Shown one piece after another: positions 23,636-32,234 of a stretch of DNA of 64,000 bases. A program made the translations under genes and the position numbers. Source of the DNA: Sphingobacterium sp. UBA2700 (lineage in GTDB: Bacteria > Bacteroidota > Bacteroidia > Sphingobacteriales > Sphingobacteriaceae); NCBI GenBank assembly GCA_002354335.1, contig DELI01000027.1:122482-186481 (forward strand). The letters are read 5' to 3'. Position 1 is the first letter of the stretch. The number at the start of each line of letters is the position of its first letter. The notes beneath the pieces were generated by a model. It did not search any database and was not told the origin of the DNA. It saw only the letters and a list, made by a program, of their open reading frames with translations.

Positions 23636-24286
23636 TTAATAGCCAGCCGAGAAATGCTTCTTGATAAATTGGTTGTTTTCTAGCTCGTCTACAATTGCTA
23701 CTGCAACGTCTTCGACAGAGATGGTACTTTTGCCTTCATGATCGAATACGGGATGTCCGATTGCCGTTCTATAGCTGCCTGTCCGTTTCCCCGGATTGCC
23801 AGGGTTCATTTCGATAGCAGGGCTGAAGAACGTCCAATCTAATTTATCCTCGCGTTCGACAAGGTCCAAATAATCCGCTGCTGCTAACGCGCCGGGTTTA
23901 ATTTCGCCTGGAAACCCTGTCGTATCGACTAATCGCTCGTCGTTTTCGACTTTTAAGCTTCCCGCACCACCTACCACGATCAGGCGTTTGATTCCAGCAT
24001 CTTTGACAGCTTCGAGGATATTGCGCCCGCCGACCAGAAAATCATCATAAATATTCGGGTTGCCCCAGCCGGCATTATAAGCCGATATCACAGCGTCGTT
24101 CCCTTTTACTGCGCTCGCCAAACGCCCTTCATCATTCACGTCAACTTGAACGGCTAAGACATGATCTTTGTTTTTTAATTCTTCTACGTCTCTCGCAATA
24201 GCGGTCACTTCGATGTTCCTGTCAACTAATTCCTTTAAAATATGAGATCCCACATAACCTGTGGCTCCAATTAATGCTACTTTCAT
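23636..24286 (-). CDS. NAD(P)H-binding epimerase/reductase-like protein (NmrA/YwnB type)
   Basis: A 216-residue Rossmann-fold protein. The dinucleotide motif VALIGATGYVGSHILKEL (GxxGxxG) opens the protein. An acidic strand end at AVQVDVND, the KRLIVVGGAGSL strand and the LDWTFFSPAIEMNPG strand match the atypical short-chain dehydrogenase group of NAD(P)H-binding proteins, which lack the YxxxK catalytic pair. Members reduce or epimerise small substrates or only sense the cofactor. The substrate is unknown. It has its own short upstream gap with a terminator of the preceding gene. Confidence 0.8.
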   Translation of the reverse strand: MKVALIGATGYVGSHILKELVDRNIEVTAIARDVEELKNKDHVLAVQVDVNDEGRLASAVKGNDAVISAYNAGWGNPNIYDDFLVGGRNILEAVKDAGIKRLIVVGGAGSLKVENDERLVDTTGFPGEIKPGALAAADYLDLVEREDKLDWTFFSPAIEMNPGNPGKRTGSYRTAIGHPVFDHEGKSTISVEDVAVAIVDELENNQFIKKHFSAGY

Positions 24287-24306
24287 ATGTATTTGCTTTT
24301 AGATAA

Positions 24307-24341
24307 AAATGCCTTGGCGAACTTCATCGGCCAAGGCATTT
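24307..24341 (-). terminator. strong hairpin terminator after the M1 peptidase operon
   Basis: A perfect 12-bp stem (24307-24318 with 24330-24341) with an 11-base loop lies between the carboxypeptidase-like gene and the NmrA-like gene. The stem ends in A/T runs on both sides, so it can work on the minus strand. Confidence 0.75.
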
Positions 24342-24384
24342 ATACAACAATTGATGTATGTTTTAGTTTGACCCGCTATGGCAC

Positions 24385-25068
24385 TTACTGTTTTTTGAAT
24401 TTTGCATATGAATCCAGTATATAAGCAGTCAAATCTTCTTTTCTCGCCTGTTTAATGAACGCAAAGGTAGGTCTATATTTATCTTTGAATAAAGCCAATT
24501 GATCATTTGGCATAGCGATAAGCGATAAGATCAGTTCATCGGTAAATGTTCGGTCAACGAGGCGCTGCTCTTGCTCAAGCTCGAGTATTTTGATACTATT
24601 TCTAGCGATGCGTGCTTCTTTTCCGAATAAGCGCGAAGGAGACACACGCAATCCGCCCCGATTTTGACTTGTTTCAACCGCTTTGCTATTGTTTTTTGCT
24701 TTTTCAATTTCGGTATTCAAGCGACTATCTGTCATACGGGTAACCGTCACTTCATCAATACGGATGATACTTTTATCGCGCACCAGGTAAATTCTAGAGA
24801 CGCCGTCTTGATAAATGAAGGCCGTATCTCTATCATAGCCCTTTGCCCTTAATACCAGGTAGTCATTCTTTTTTCCTTCGATGCTAAAGCTACCGTCGGA
24901 AGCGGTTGTCGTAGATTTGTTGTTGCTGATATTTTCAATCTGCACATCGCTCAAACGCTGACTGCTTTCTAGGTCGAAGACTAATCCTTTGATTTGTTGG
25001 GCGGATAGTAGGCCTACATTGCTGATGAGCAACAAGGCGATGATGTATATTTTCTTAAGATTTTTCAT
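24385..25068 (-). CDS. secreted protein with carboxypeptidase-regulatory-like domain
   Basis: A protein of about 227 residues. I start at the ATG at 25068, one base after the stop codon of the peptidase gene, because it gives a clean signal peptide (KKIYIIALLLISNVGLLSAQ); the longer frame upstream overlaps the peptidase. Residues about 23-100 form a CarboxypepD_reg-like beta sandwich (QIKGLVFDLESSQRLSDVQI, then an SDGSFSIEGKK strand). The rest is helical (LFGKEARIARNSIKILELEQ). Such domains occur at the front of TonB-dependent receptors, but no barrel follows here, so this is a free periplasmic or surface-exposed protein. Translation is probably coupled to the M1 peptidase. Confidence 0.7.
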   Translation of the reverse strand: MKNLKKIYIIALLLISNVGLLSAQQIKGLVFDLESSQRLSDVQIENISNNKSTTTASDGSFSIEGKKNDYLVLRAKGYDRDTAFIYQDGVSRIYLVRDKSIIRIDEVTVTRMTDSRLNTEIEKAKNNSKAVETSQNRGGLRVSPSRLFGKEARIARNSIKILELEQEQRLVDRTFTDELILSLIAMPNDQLALFKDKYRPTFAFIKQARKEDLTAYILDSYAKFKKQ

Positions 25069-25069
25069 T

Positions 25070-27031
25070 CTATTTTGATTTCCAGCTGTTGTTTTCAGGA
25101 TTGCTATCTGGATAAACGCCATCCGGATCAATCTTTACTGAGCTCAGCTTCTCTGTAGTATTCAACAAAAATCGCCAAGATTGGTTTCTTTCCCAAATCT
25201 CCACCGGCAATTTCGTGCGCACTTTTTTACCACTCGCGGTTGTCGCTTCGATTACGACAGGCATGGCCATTTTTCCTAGATTACTGATGCTGATTATAGC
25301 TCCCTTTGTCGGATCTAAATCCGGGTAATGAACGTCTGTAATAGCTTGATCTAATGCCCAATTGTTGAGAAACCAGCCTCTCCAGAACCACGCTAGGTTT
25401 TCGCCAGTTTCATTTTCTATGGTACGGAAGAAATCATCCGGCGTAGGGTGTTTGTATGCCCAGTATTCAATATATTTTTTGAATGCATTATCGAAACGCT
25501 CTGCTCCTAAAACCTCATCGCGAAGTATTCTAAGTGCGTAAGCAGGTTTATAGTAGGCAAGAATACCAATGTTCCTTTCCTTCATGCCCTGCGGTGTGGT
25601 CATGACCGGTTCTAGTGCAGGATTCATTAAGACCTGCGTCATGGAATTTTTGGTTCCCATCGGGCGGTTGTATTCGCCTTTATTGAAAACTTCTGTTGAA
25701 AGGTCGTTGATAAAGGTATTAAATCCTTCATCCATCCATGCGTGCAGGCGTTCGTTAGAACCGACGATCATCGGGAACCAAATATGCCCGAATTCATGAT
25801 CGGTAACTCCCCAAAGACTAGCCGCTTTTGCCCGGTTTCCACAGAATACAATTGCGGGATACTCCATACCGCCGACATTGGATGCTATGTTGATAGCAAC
25901 AGGATAGGGGTATTCCATCCATTTCTTTGAATAATATTCGATGGACGCTTTGGTATATTCTGTCGATCGCTCCCATGCATTGCCACCATTACTTTCTTTC
26001 GGATATGCTGAAAGCGCAAGCGACTTTTTGCCGCTCGGCAGATTGATTTTCGCACCGTCGATAATGAATGCTTTCGATGATGCCCAAGCGACATCACGAG
26101 CATTTTCCAGACGGTATTTCCAAGTCAAAGTTTTTTTCTGTGGACGGGAATTAGCGTTGGTAACTTCGTTTTCAGAGCGAATGAGTACCGTTTTATCGCT
26201 ATCTTTTGCTTTATTATAGCGCTCTAGTTGTTCTTTGGTCCAAACGTCCTGCGGATTTAGTAATTCGCCACCCATCAGCACGATATGATTTGCCGGCGCA
26301 GTAATTTCTACATTGAAATCGCCATACTCCATATAGAATTCGCCCGGTCCGGTGTAGGGCAGGCTGTTCCAACCCAATACATCATCGTAAACCGCTACCT
26401 TGGGATACCATTGTGCAATTGCATAAATATTGCCATTTGCGGTTGGTAATATTCCAGTTCGATCAGCACCGTATTCCGGTACGATATACGAGAAGTCTAA
26501 ACTGAACTCGGTCTTACCGCCATTAGCAGCAAGCGGAGTTGGGAGATCAATGCGCATTCGCGTGTCATTAATGCTGTTTTTGAGTTCTTTGCCGCTTTGG
26601 TCTTTGATATTGCTTAAAGTGTAGCCGCCATTGAAGCTTGAGCCAGCATCTCCGTATCGGCTGTTGCTCAATGGAACTGTAGCCTGTCCGATAGACTCTT
26701 GATTAAAGAGGTTTTGTTCGATCTGAAGCCAGATAAAACCCAGTTCGTCGGGACTGTTATTGGTATAGGAAATCTTGACCGTCCCTTTAACTTCATGGGT
26801 TTGATCGTTCAAGCTAACCTTAATATCATAGCTCGCTGCGTTCTGCCAGTATTGATGACCTGGTTTGCCGGAAGCCGAGCGATAAGGAGAGCCGTTGTTT
26901 TTGTAGAAAATAGGGTTGAAAGCCTCTTTATAATCATATTGACTTTCTTTTGATTGGGCAACACTATCCTGCTGACCGTAAAAACCGATCATGAGACCCA
27001 CCAGCGCCCATCTAAAAATTGTTCTTTTCAT
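25070..27031 (-). CDS. M1-family zinc aminopeptidase, secreted
   Basis: A 653-residue protein with a signal peptide (cleavage near residue 26). The M1 signatures are intact: the exopeptidase loop GGMEYP (387-392), the zinc motif HEFGH (His412, Glu413, His416) and, 19 residues later, the third ligand in DEGFN (Glu435). The N-terminal half is the beta-sandwich typical of gluzincin aminopeptidases and the C-terminal part holds a helical and a beta domain. It would trim N-terminal amino acids from peptides in the periplasm or outside the cell. It is followed by the small secreted protein gene and preceded by the ArsC-like gene (8-base gap). Confidence 0.92.
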   Translation of the reverse strand: MKRTIFRWALVGLMIGFYGQQDSVAQSKESQYDYKEAFNPIFYKNNGSPYRSASGKPGHQYWQNAASYDIKVSLNDQTHEVKGTVKISYTNNSPDELGFIWLQIEQNLFNQESIGQATVPLSNSRYGDAGSSFNGGYTLSNIKDQSGKELKNSINDTRMRIDLPTPLAANGGKTEFSLDFSYIVPEYGADRTGILPTANGNIYAIAQWYPKVAVYDDVLGWNSLPYTGPGEFYMEYGDFNVEITAPANHIVLMGGELLNPQDVWTKEQLERYNKAKDSDKTVLIRSENEVTNANSRPQKKTLTWKYRLENARDVAWASSKAFIIDGAKINLPSGKKSLALSAYPKESNGGNAWERSTEYTKASIEYYSKKWMEYPYPVAINIASNVGGMEYPAIVFCGNRAKAASLWGVTDHEFGHIWFPMIVGSNERLHAWMDEGFNTFINDLSTEVFNKGEYNRPMGTKNSMTQVLMNPALEPVMTTPQGMKERNIGILAYYKPAYALRILRDEVLGAERFDNAFKKYIEYWAYKHPTPDDFFRTIENETGENLAWFWRGWFLNNWALDQAITDVHYPDLDPTKGAIISISNLGKMAMPVVIEATTASGKKVRTKLPVEIWERNQSWRFLLNTTEKLSSVKIDPDGVYPDSNPENNSWKSK

Positions 27032-27039
27032 AGTTAAGT

Positions 27040-27384
27040 TTAAAGTTTTGCTTTGTATTCCTCTTCGTCAAAGCCCAGTAAAATGCCCTGTGGCGATTCA
27101 ATCAAAGGACGCTTAATCATACTGTTGTTTGATAATAGTGCTTGATTCGCTGAATTCGCATCTTTTACTTTTGCTTGCTCCTCTGGACTGAGTTTTCTCC
27201 AGGTCGTTCCTTTTTTGTTCACTAAGGACTCCCAAGCTACTTCTTTTTCCCACTCTTCCAGTTTTTCAACAGTCGCCGGTTCTTTCTTATAGTCGTGAAA
27301 GACATAGTCCTTCTTATTTTCATTTAACCAGTCGAGAGCTTTCTTAACTGTGTTGCAATTCTTAATTCCGTATACCTGTAACAT
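27040..27384 (-). CDS. ArsC/YffB-family thioredoxin-fold protein
   Basis: A 114-residue protein that matches the ArsC-like group containing YffB and Spx: it starts VYGIKNCNTVKKALDWL with the single active-site Cys10, continues with DYVFHDYKKEP, and has the conserved NNSMIKRPLIE strand (the Arg-Pro cis-proline element). True arsenate reductases use glutathione or thioredoxin; YffB-type proteins are thiol-binding proteins of unclear role, and the lack of a second cysteine next to Cys10 separates it from typical Spx. No arsenic genes are nearby, so the general name is safer. It leads the leftward transcript with the M1 peptidase. Confidence 0.8.
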   Translation of the reverse strand: MLQVYGIKNCNTVKKALDWLNENKKDYVFHDYKKEPATVEKLEEWEKEVAWESLVNKKGTTWRKLSPEEQAKVKDANSANQALLSNNSMIKRPLIESPQGILLGFDEEEYKAKL

Positions 27385-27636
27385 GTTGTATTAATTTGGT
27401 AATAATAATCTAACAGGATAAAGATATTAAATACATCGTTAAGGGGGCGCAAAATAGTGTTAAATATGGCTATTAGTCTGACGTTGCATACCTAGGTAGG
27501 TTATATTAAAAAGATGGTGTTTTTCAATTATTTTATGGTAAGAAAAATGGTTTCTGTTGGTTTAAAGGGAATCTACTGGCTCTTATTCTGATAGTGTAAT
27601 TTTTACACTATATTTTTTCGAATAATAAAAAAACGT

Positions 27637-27644
27637 TATCTTTA
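27637..27644 (+). promoter_or_regulatory. -7 promoter box before aldolase
   Basis: TATCTTTA fits the Bacteroidota TAnnTTTG box at seven of eight positions and lies 35 bases before the aldolase start, with T-rich sequence (27613-27618) about 20 bases upstream where the -33 box would be. The remainder of 27385-27678 holds no gene. Confidence 0.5.
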
Positions 27645-27678
27645 AGCATTCACAACAAATATTTAGAACGAATAAACT

Positions 27679-28758
27679 ATGAGCCTAAAAGATTTCAAAG
27701 GTGTTTTAACCGGCGATCAAGTACAGGAGTTATTTGAGATTGCTAAAAGAGAGAAATTTGCTTTACCAGCGGTCAATGTTATTGGTACGGATTCTATCAA
27801 TGCCGTAATGGAAACAGCAAAAAAAGTTAATTCACCAGTAATTATACAGTTATCAAATGGTGGAGCGCAGTTTTATGCAGGTAAATCATTGAACAATGAT
27901 GGATTGCAAGCTTGCATTTTAGGAGCGGTATCTGCTGCACAGCACGTACATTTATTAGCAGAACACTATGGTGTTGCCGTAATCTTGCATACAGATCACG
28001 CTGCTAAGAAGCTTTTGCCATGGATCGATGGTTTATTAGATGCCGGTGAAAAATTTTATGCCCAGCATGGTAAGCCTTTGTTCTCATCTCATATGTTAGA
28101 TCTTTCTGAGGAACCAATCGAAGAGAATATTGAGATTTCTAAAAAATATTTAGAGCGCATGAAACCACTAGGAATGACTGTGGAAATCGAGTTAGGTGTA
28201 ACAGGTGGTGAAGAGGATGGCGTGGATAACTCCGATGTGGATAGCTCAAAATTATATACACAACCTGAAGAGGTTGCTTATGCATTTGAAGAATTAGGAA
28301 AAGTTTCTGATAAATTCACGGTTGCTGCGGCATTCGGAAATGTACATGGTGTTTATAAACCAGGGAATGTGAAATTACAGCCAGTTATCCTTCATAACTC
28401 ACAAGAGTTTATTCGTGAGAAATTTAATTTAACAGCAGAGAAGCCAGTGAACTTCGTATTCCACGGCGGTTCAGGTTCATCACCTGAGGAAATTGCTGAG
28501 GCAATTTCTTACGGTGCGATCAAAATGAATATCGATACGGATATGCAATGGGCATTCTGGGACGGCGTTCGTGCATACGAAGCGAAGAACCGTGATTACT
28601 TGCAAGGACAGATCGGTAACCCAGAGGGATCAGATGCTCCTAACAAGAAATACTACGATCCTCGTGTTTGGTTAAGAAAAGGTGAAGAAGCATTCGTTAC
28701 GCGTTTAACTCAAGCTTTCGAAGAGTTGAATGCAATTGATGTGAACAGCAAATTATAA
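27679..28758 (+). CDS. fbaA: class II fructose-bisphosphate aldolase
   Basis: A 359-residue zinc-dependent aldolase of the class IIA (E. coli FbaA) type. The catalytic Asp and first zinc His lie in VILHTDHAAK (Asp106, His107), further zinc/phosphate ligands occur in AAAFGNVHGVYKPG and in VFHGGSGSS, and the KMNIDTDMQWAFWDG segment is characteristic. It interconverts fructose 1,6-bisphosphate with dihydroxyacetone phosphate and glyceraldehyde 3-phosphate in glycolysis and gluconeogenesis. It is a single-gene unit with its own promoter and terminator. Confidence 0.97.
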   Translation: MSLKDFKGVLTGDQVQELFEIAKREKFALPAVNVIGTDSINAVMETAKKVNSPVIIQLSNGGAQFYAGKSLNNDGLQACILGAVSAAQHVHLLAEHYGVAVILHTDHAAKKLLPWIDGLLDAGEKFYAQHGKPLFSSHMLDLSEEPIEENIEISKKYLERMKPLGMTVEIELGVTGGEEDGVDNSDVDSSKLYTQPEEVAYAFEELGKVSDKFTVAAAFGNVHGVYKPGNVKLQPVILHNSQEFIREKFNLTAEKPVNFVFHGGSGSSPEEIAEAISYGAIKMNIDTDMQWAFWDGVRAYEAKNRDYLQGQIGNPEGSDAPNKKYYDPRVWLRKGEEAFVTRLTQAFEELNAIDVNSKL

Positions 28759-28776
28759 TTTTAATATAATCTATGG

Positions 28777-28806
28777 AAAGGGCGAAGTCATCACTTCGCC
28801 CTTTTT
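28777..28806 (+). terminator. terminator after fbaA
   Basis: A perfect 12-bp stem (28777-28788 with 28793-28804), a CATC loop and a T run, 18 bases past the aldolase stop codon. Confidence 0.92.
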
Positions 28807-28904
28807 CATTTTCGTGTCAAATGAGCGAATTCAGTAATTATATTGCGTTAAATCACATTTTATTCGGAAAATAATTCCTAATATTACCAATAAGGGAAGA
28901 GGAA

Positions 28905-29786
28905 ATGTATAAAGAAAGTTTTATATCATATCTTAGATTTGAAAAGCATTATTCGGTGCATACCTTGACCGCCTATGAGAAGGAAATAGATCAATTTCTA
29001 GCTTTCGCGGATCAAGAGTCTTATACCTTTGACGCTATCGATTTCAAATTTCTCCGTTATTATTTTTCAACACTAAGAGAGTCCAAGAAGGAAGCTCGAT
29101 CAATCAACCGTTCCATCTCGGCATTGAAGTCGTATTATAAATATATGCTTCGCGAAGGTTTAGTAGACCGAAACCCAATGTCTTTAATTAAAGCATTGAA
29201 AGTGCCGCAGAAACTACCAACTGTCGTGGAGAAAGAGAAAATGGTTAGCTTGTTGGACCAAATGGACGCTGAGGTGAGCAGTTTCGAAGATTTGCGCGAT
29301 TTTATTGTGTTAGAGCTGCTTTTTGGCACCGGCATCCGTGTCTCGGAATTAGTAACGATCAAAGATATCGATGTTGATTTTTATAATAAAAAAATACTTA
29401 TATTCGGAAAAAGGAGCAAAGAGCGTTTTGCACCTATCAACAACACTTTACTAGAAGAACTAAAAAGGTACATGTTGGAAAAAAAACAACAGAACTTTCA
29501 AAACATTATACCAGAATTAGTCGTTACCAAAGAAGGAAAGCCTGCGTATCGGGAGCTCATTTACAGAATTGTTAAAAGGTATCTCAGTATGATCACTTCA
29601 CAGAAGAAAAGAAGTCCTCATGTGCTGCGACATACCTTTGCAACAGCGCTCTTAGATAATGGGGCAGATTTGAATGCAATTAAAGAGTTATTAGGTCACG
29701 CTGGGTTGTCGGCGACACAAATATATACCCATAACTCAGCTGAACGTTTGAAATCAATTTATAAACAAGCCCATCCAAAGGCTTAA
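28905..29786 (+). CDS. xerC: tyrosine recombinase XerC-like
   Basis: A 293-residue site-specific recombinase. The N-terminal SAM-like DNA-binding domain spans residues 1-90 (YLRFEKHYSVHTLTAYEKEI). The catalytic domain has the full set of residues: Arg145 in GTGIRVSEL, Lys169, His239 and Arg242 in PHVLRHTFA, His265 in LGHAGLS, and nucleophile Tyr274 in QIYTH. It resolves chromosome dimers at dif with its partner. The length and the adjacent hibernation-factor gene (13-base gap) argue for the housekeeping enzyme and against a prophage integrase. XerC versus XerD cannot be settled from this sequence alone. Confidence 0.85.
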   Translation: MYKESFISYLRFEKHYSVHTLTAYEKEIDQFLAFADQESYTFDAIDFKFLRYYFSTLRESKKEARSINRSISALKSYYKYMLREGLVDRNPMSLIKALKVPQKLPTVVEKEKMVSLLDQMDAEVSSFEDLRDFIVLELLFGTGIRVSELVTIKDIDVDFYNKKILIFGKRSKERFAPINNTLLEELKRYMLEKKQQNFQNIIPELVVTKEGKPAYRELIYRIVKRYLSMITSQKKRSPHVLRHTFATALLDNGADLNAIKELLGHAGLSATQIYTHNSAERLKSIYKQAHPKA

Positions 29787-29799
29787 AAAAGGAGGAAAA

Positions 29800-30141
29800 A
29801 TGAACATTACAGTGCAATCTATTAAATTTAATGCAGACCAAAAGTTAATTGAGTTCATTAAGAAGAGATCAGAGAAGTTAAATCAGTTTTTGGACAACAT
29901 CATTGAGGGCGCATGCTATTTGCGTTTAGAGAATGTTGATGACGAAGCAAACAAGGTAGTGGAACTAAAGTTCAATGTTCCGGGTAACCAGTTGTTCGCT
30001 AAAGCACAAGCAAAGACTTTCGAGGAAGCTACAGATATCGCTATCGAATCGATCCGACGACAGATTAATAAGCACAAAACAAAGACCCGAACAAACTTAA
30101 GTAACCACAAAGAAATATTAAATCAAGAAGAAGAATTCTAA
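29800..30141 (+). CDS. hpf: ribosome hibernation promoting factor (short HPF/RaiA)
   Basis: A 113-residue protein of the short HPF/YfiA family: an N-terminal strand (NITVQSIKFNADQKLIEFIK), the central DEANKVVELKFNVPGNQLFA strand, and the helix FEEATDIAIESIRRQINKHK, ending in a polar tail. It binds the decoding centre of the 30S subunit and stores ribosomes in stationary phase. An AAGGAGG-like site precedes the ATG. It follows xerC, a pairing often seen in Bacteroidota. A terminator follows at 30161. Confidence 0.92.
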   Translation: MNITVQSIKFNADQKLIEFIKKRSEKLNQFLDNIIEGACYLRLENVDDEANKVVELKFNVPGNQLFAKAQAKTFEEATDIAIESIRRQINKHKTKTRTNLSNHKEILNQEEEF

Positions 30142-30160
30142 GGAATACATACTCTAAGAG

Positions 30161-30192
30161 AAAGGCTGTCTATCAACTAGGCAGCCTTTTTT
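30161..30192 (+). terminator. terminator after xerC-hpf
   Basis: An 11-bp stem (30161-30171 with 30179-30189, one G-U pair) and T run, 20 bases past the HPF stop codon. Confidence 0.85.
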
Positions 30193-30209
30193 GCTGAGCG
30201 GCTGTCTGA

Positions 30210-30368
30210 CTAGAGTCCTTCAAATATTTTCATCGTTATGCGTTTTGCGTCGGAAATATGAAAGTTTGTGTGACTAGCATTTTCGTGAAAATAGAAATGT
30301 GTTCCTTCATGCTGATCGTATTTTTCTTGTATGTACGTGACAAATACTTGATTGGTAGTTTTGTAGTT
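30210..30368 (-). pseudogene. possible gene remnant (C-terminal fragment)
   Basis: The minus strand carries an open stretch of about 52 codons ending at a TAG (30210-30212) with protein-like composition (patterns VFVTYIQEKYDQHEGTHFYF and NASHTNFHISDAKRIT, ending MKIFEGL). It has no usable start: an in-frame stop lies directly upstream and the only ATG is seven codons from the end. This looks like the surviving tail of a lost gene. I do not recognise the family. The remainder of 30193-30447 is AT-rich spacer. Confidence 0.4.
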
Positions 30369-30447
30369 AATTATCTATATAAATAGGTAATTAATAGTTT
30401 TATCCCCAAGGAATTCTTGCTAACTTGAGGTTAATAAAACGAACAAC

Positions 30448-30957
30448 ATGCCCCTAAATAAATTACAAAAACTGGAATCGCTGGTTAAAAGCGTCGATGG
30501 GAGGAGCCTTATGGACGACAACAAGCTAGTGATGTGGTTAAACGAACATTCCGCTGTCGACGAAATAATTTTTAAGATTGAAGAATTATTAGAGATGTGC
30601 TGTCTTGAAAAGGAAACTTTAGAAGACAATGGAATACGTCTTATCTACAATCAAAAACCAATACAGCTGGCTAACTCCAATGGAGAAATAGACTTAGATA
30701 AATTACTTGCTGCTATAAATGAACTCATGCATCCGGATTTTGAAATTCGATTCTGGAAAGGGTCGTATGGAATGAAAGATTTGGCTTTTATTCCCTTGGC
30801 AAAGGAATTATGGGACGCATTGGAGGAGCACCTGAGTACTTCTTTAGTAAACGAGGAATTCCGAAAAGTGGAATTTGGCACTAAATTATTTTACCTCGAT
30901 GCTGTGAGTACACAGAAATATTTAGATGAATATCTTAAGTTCAAATCCTTATTTTAG
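30448..30957 (+). CDS. hypothetical protein, 169 aa
   Basis: A soluble, acidic, mainly helical 169-residue protein with no signal peptide, membrane segment or catalytic motif I can name. A short strand region (DFEIRFWKGSYGMKDLAFIP) sits in the middle. It has its own promoter region upstream (30370-30447) and a 71-base gap to the next gene. Function unknown. Confidence 0.6.
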   Translation: MPLNKLQKLESLVKSVDGRSLMDDNKLVMWLNEHSAVDEIIFKIEELLEMCCLEKETLEDNGIRLIYNQKPIQLANSNGEIDLDKLLAAINELMHPDFEIRFWKGSYGMKDLAFIPLAKELWDALEEHLSTSLVNEEFRKVEFGTKLFYLDAVSTQKYLDEYLKFKSLF

Positions 30958-31028
30958 GCTTATTAAACTTTTCTTATGTTTATTTATTTGGATTAATTCT
31001 TAATATTATTTAGATTTGTTCCAGACTA

Positions 31029-31400
31029 ATGAAAAACATGATTTGTCCTTTAGCAAACGTTGAAGAAGTATTTATATCCGATTACGCTGCGGTCTACCAA
31101 TGTAGTCGCCAAAATTGTTATTGGTTAGAATTTCAAGGTGCCACTACGGCATTCAATGTCAGAGATTTTTTCGCTTTTAAAAAGAAGATTGATAGCATCG
31201 ATCTTGAAGCGATGCTCACCGATTCATCTCGTAACGGTGACTTTGAGATCATCATGCCTTTCCGTACAGAGCGTTGTTTTATCCTATCGATAGAAGAGAT
31301 TCTCCAGCTTCGTGAAGTCCTATCCGGAGCGAAGTTTATGATCGAACTTAATGGAGTGATTCATAGTTGTCTACACTCCAGGTCGCTACTTACATTCTAA
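31029..31400 (+). CDS. hypothetical protein, DUF6686-like
   Basis: A 123-residue protein with several Cys residues early on (CPLANV and YQCSRQNCYWLEF) and a core of strands and helices (FNVRDFFAFKKKIDSIDLEA; RTERCFILSIEEILQLREVL). This layout fits the small DUF6686-type family widespread in Bacteroidota, of unknown function. The assignment is from memory of the pattern. It precedes ferritin, which has its own promoter. Confidence 0.55.
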   Translation: MKNMICPLANVEEVFISDYAAVYQCSRQNCYWLEFQGATTAFNVRDFFAFKKKIDSIDLEAMLTDSSRNGDFEIIMPFRTERCFILSIEEILQLREVLSGAKFMIELNGVIHSCLHSRSLLTF

Positions 31401-31500
31401 GCTGTAATTATACTAGTTCTAAATAAGTTAGCTATGTTATTAGCTAATTTAGACTGAATTTGTATTGCAGAAAAAACGAACATTTTTTATCGTAACACGT

Positions 31501-31508
31501 TATCTTTG
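31501..31508 (+). promoter_or_regulatory. promoter -7 box before ferritin
   Basis: TATCTTTG is a perfect match to the Bacteroidota -7 box TAnnTTTG, 57 bases before the ferritin start; a T-rich stretch at 31482-31488 lies where the upstream box is expected. Confidence 0.65.
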
Positions 31509-31565
31509 TAGTGTAGGATTTGAAACTCATTCAATCCACGCTGGACATTTTTATATATAATTGTT

Positions 31566-32093
31566 ATGAAAGATTTATTGAAATTAAAAACATCCATCTC
31601 TGAGGAGATTGAAAACATATTAAATGCACAAGTTAAAGTTGAAGCACACTCATCATCATTGTACTTAGCCATGTCAGCATGGAGTGACGATCAAGGATTA
31701 GATAACGCAGCTGCATTCTTCGCAAAGCAATCTGACGAGGAGCGTGCTCACATGTTAAAGATCTTTAACTATATCTCAGCAAGAGGTGGTCGTGCAATCT
31801 CTCCAGAAGTTACTAACGTACCGGTAGACTTTGAATCATTCAGAGGTGTATTTGAACAAACATTAGAGCAAGAGATGTTTGTGACGGAGCAATTTAACAA
31901 AATTGCTGATAAGTGTATGAAAGCTAAAGACTTCGTAACTTTCAACTTTATTCAATGGTTCCTAGAGGAACAGGTTGAAGAAGAGTATGTTGCACGTCGT
32001 ATTCTTGAATTATTCGATGTGATCGGAGAAGAAGGAACAGGAAGATGGGAAATTGATCGCCATCTAGTGAAAGTAACATTCGACGGTGAATAA
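31566..32093 (+). CDS. ftnA: non-haem ferritin
   Basis: A 175-residue bacterial ferritin of the FtnA type. The four-helix bundle carries the ferroxidase ligands: Glu near 18-26 in helix A, ExxH in DEERAHM (Glu59, His62), Glu near 101 in helix C and the EEQVEEEY stretch of helix D (about 134-141). No haem-binding Met of bacterioferritin is evident. Twenty-four subunits form a shell that oxidises Fe(II) and stores it as a mineral. It is a single transcription unit with promoter and terminator. Confidence 0.95.
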   Translation: MKDLLKLKTSISEEIENILNAQVKVEAHSSSLYLAMSAWSDDQGLDNAAAFFAKQSDEERAHMLKIFNYISARGGRAISPEVTNVPVDFESFRGVFEQTLEQEMFVTEQFNKIADKCMKAKDFVTFNFIQWFLEEQVEEEYVARRILELFDVIGEEGTGRWEIDRHLVKVTFDGE

Positions 32094-32107
32094 GTTAAAA
32101 AATTGAG

Positions 32108-32144
32108 AAAAGGGGCTAAAATTGTATTTTTAGCCCCTTTTTTT
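32108..32144 (+). terminator. terminator after ferritin
   Basis: A perfect stem of about 13 bp (AAAGGGGCTAAAA with its complement) around a short loop, followed by seven Ts, 15 bases past the ferritin stop codon. Confidence 0.92.
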
Positions 32145-32234
32145 ATACAAAAATTTTAAGTTCCTACGTTTTAATGTTAAATTTCATTTATTGTGAATTA
32201 GTAGATTTAAATTACTCTATAGGAACTATCTTAG

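Noticed and set aside
27527-27592. Short frame of about 21-25 codons before fbaA
   Set aside because: Too short, AT-driven composition and no initiation signal.
28905-29786. Phage integrase for the left-hand element
   Set aside because: It is 15 kb from the phage genes, paired with hpf and of housekeeping XerC length; the phage integrase is presumably beyond the left edge.
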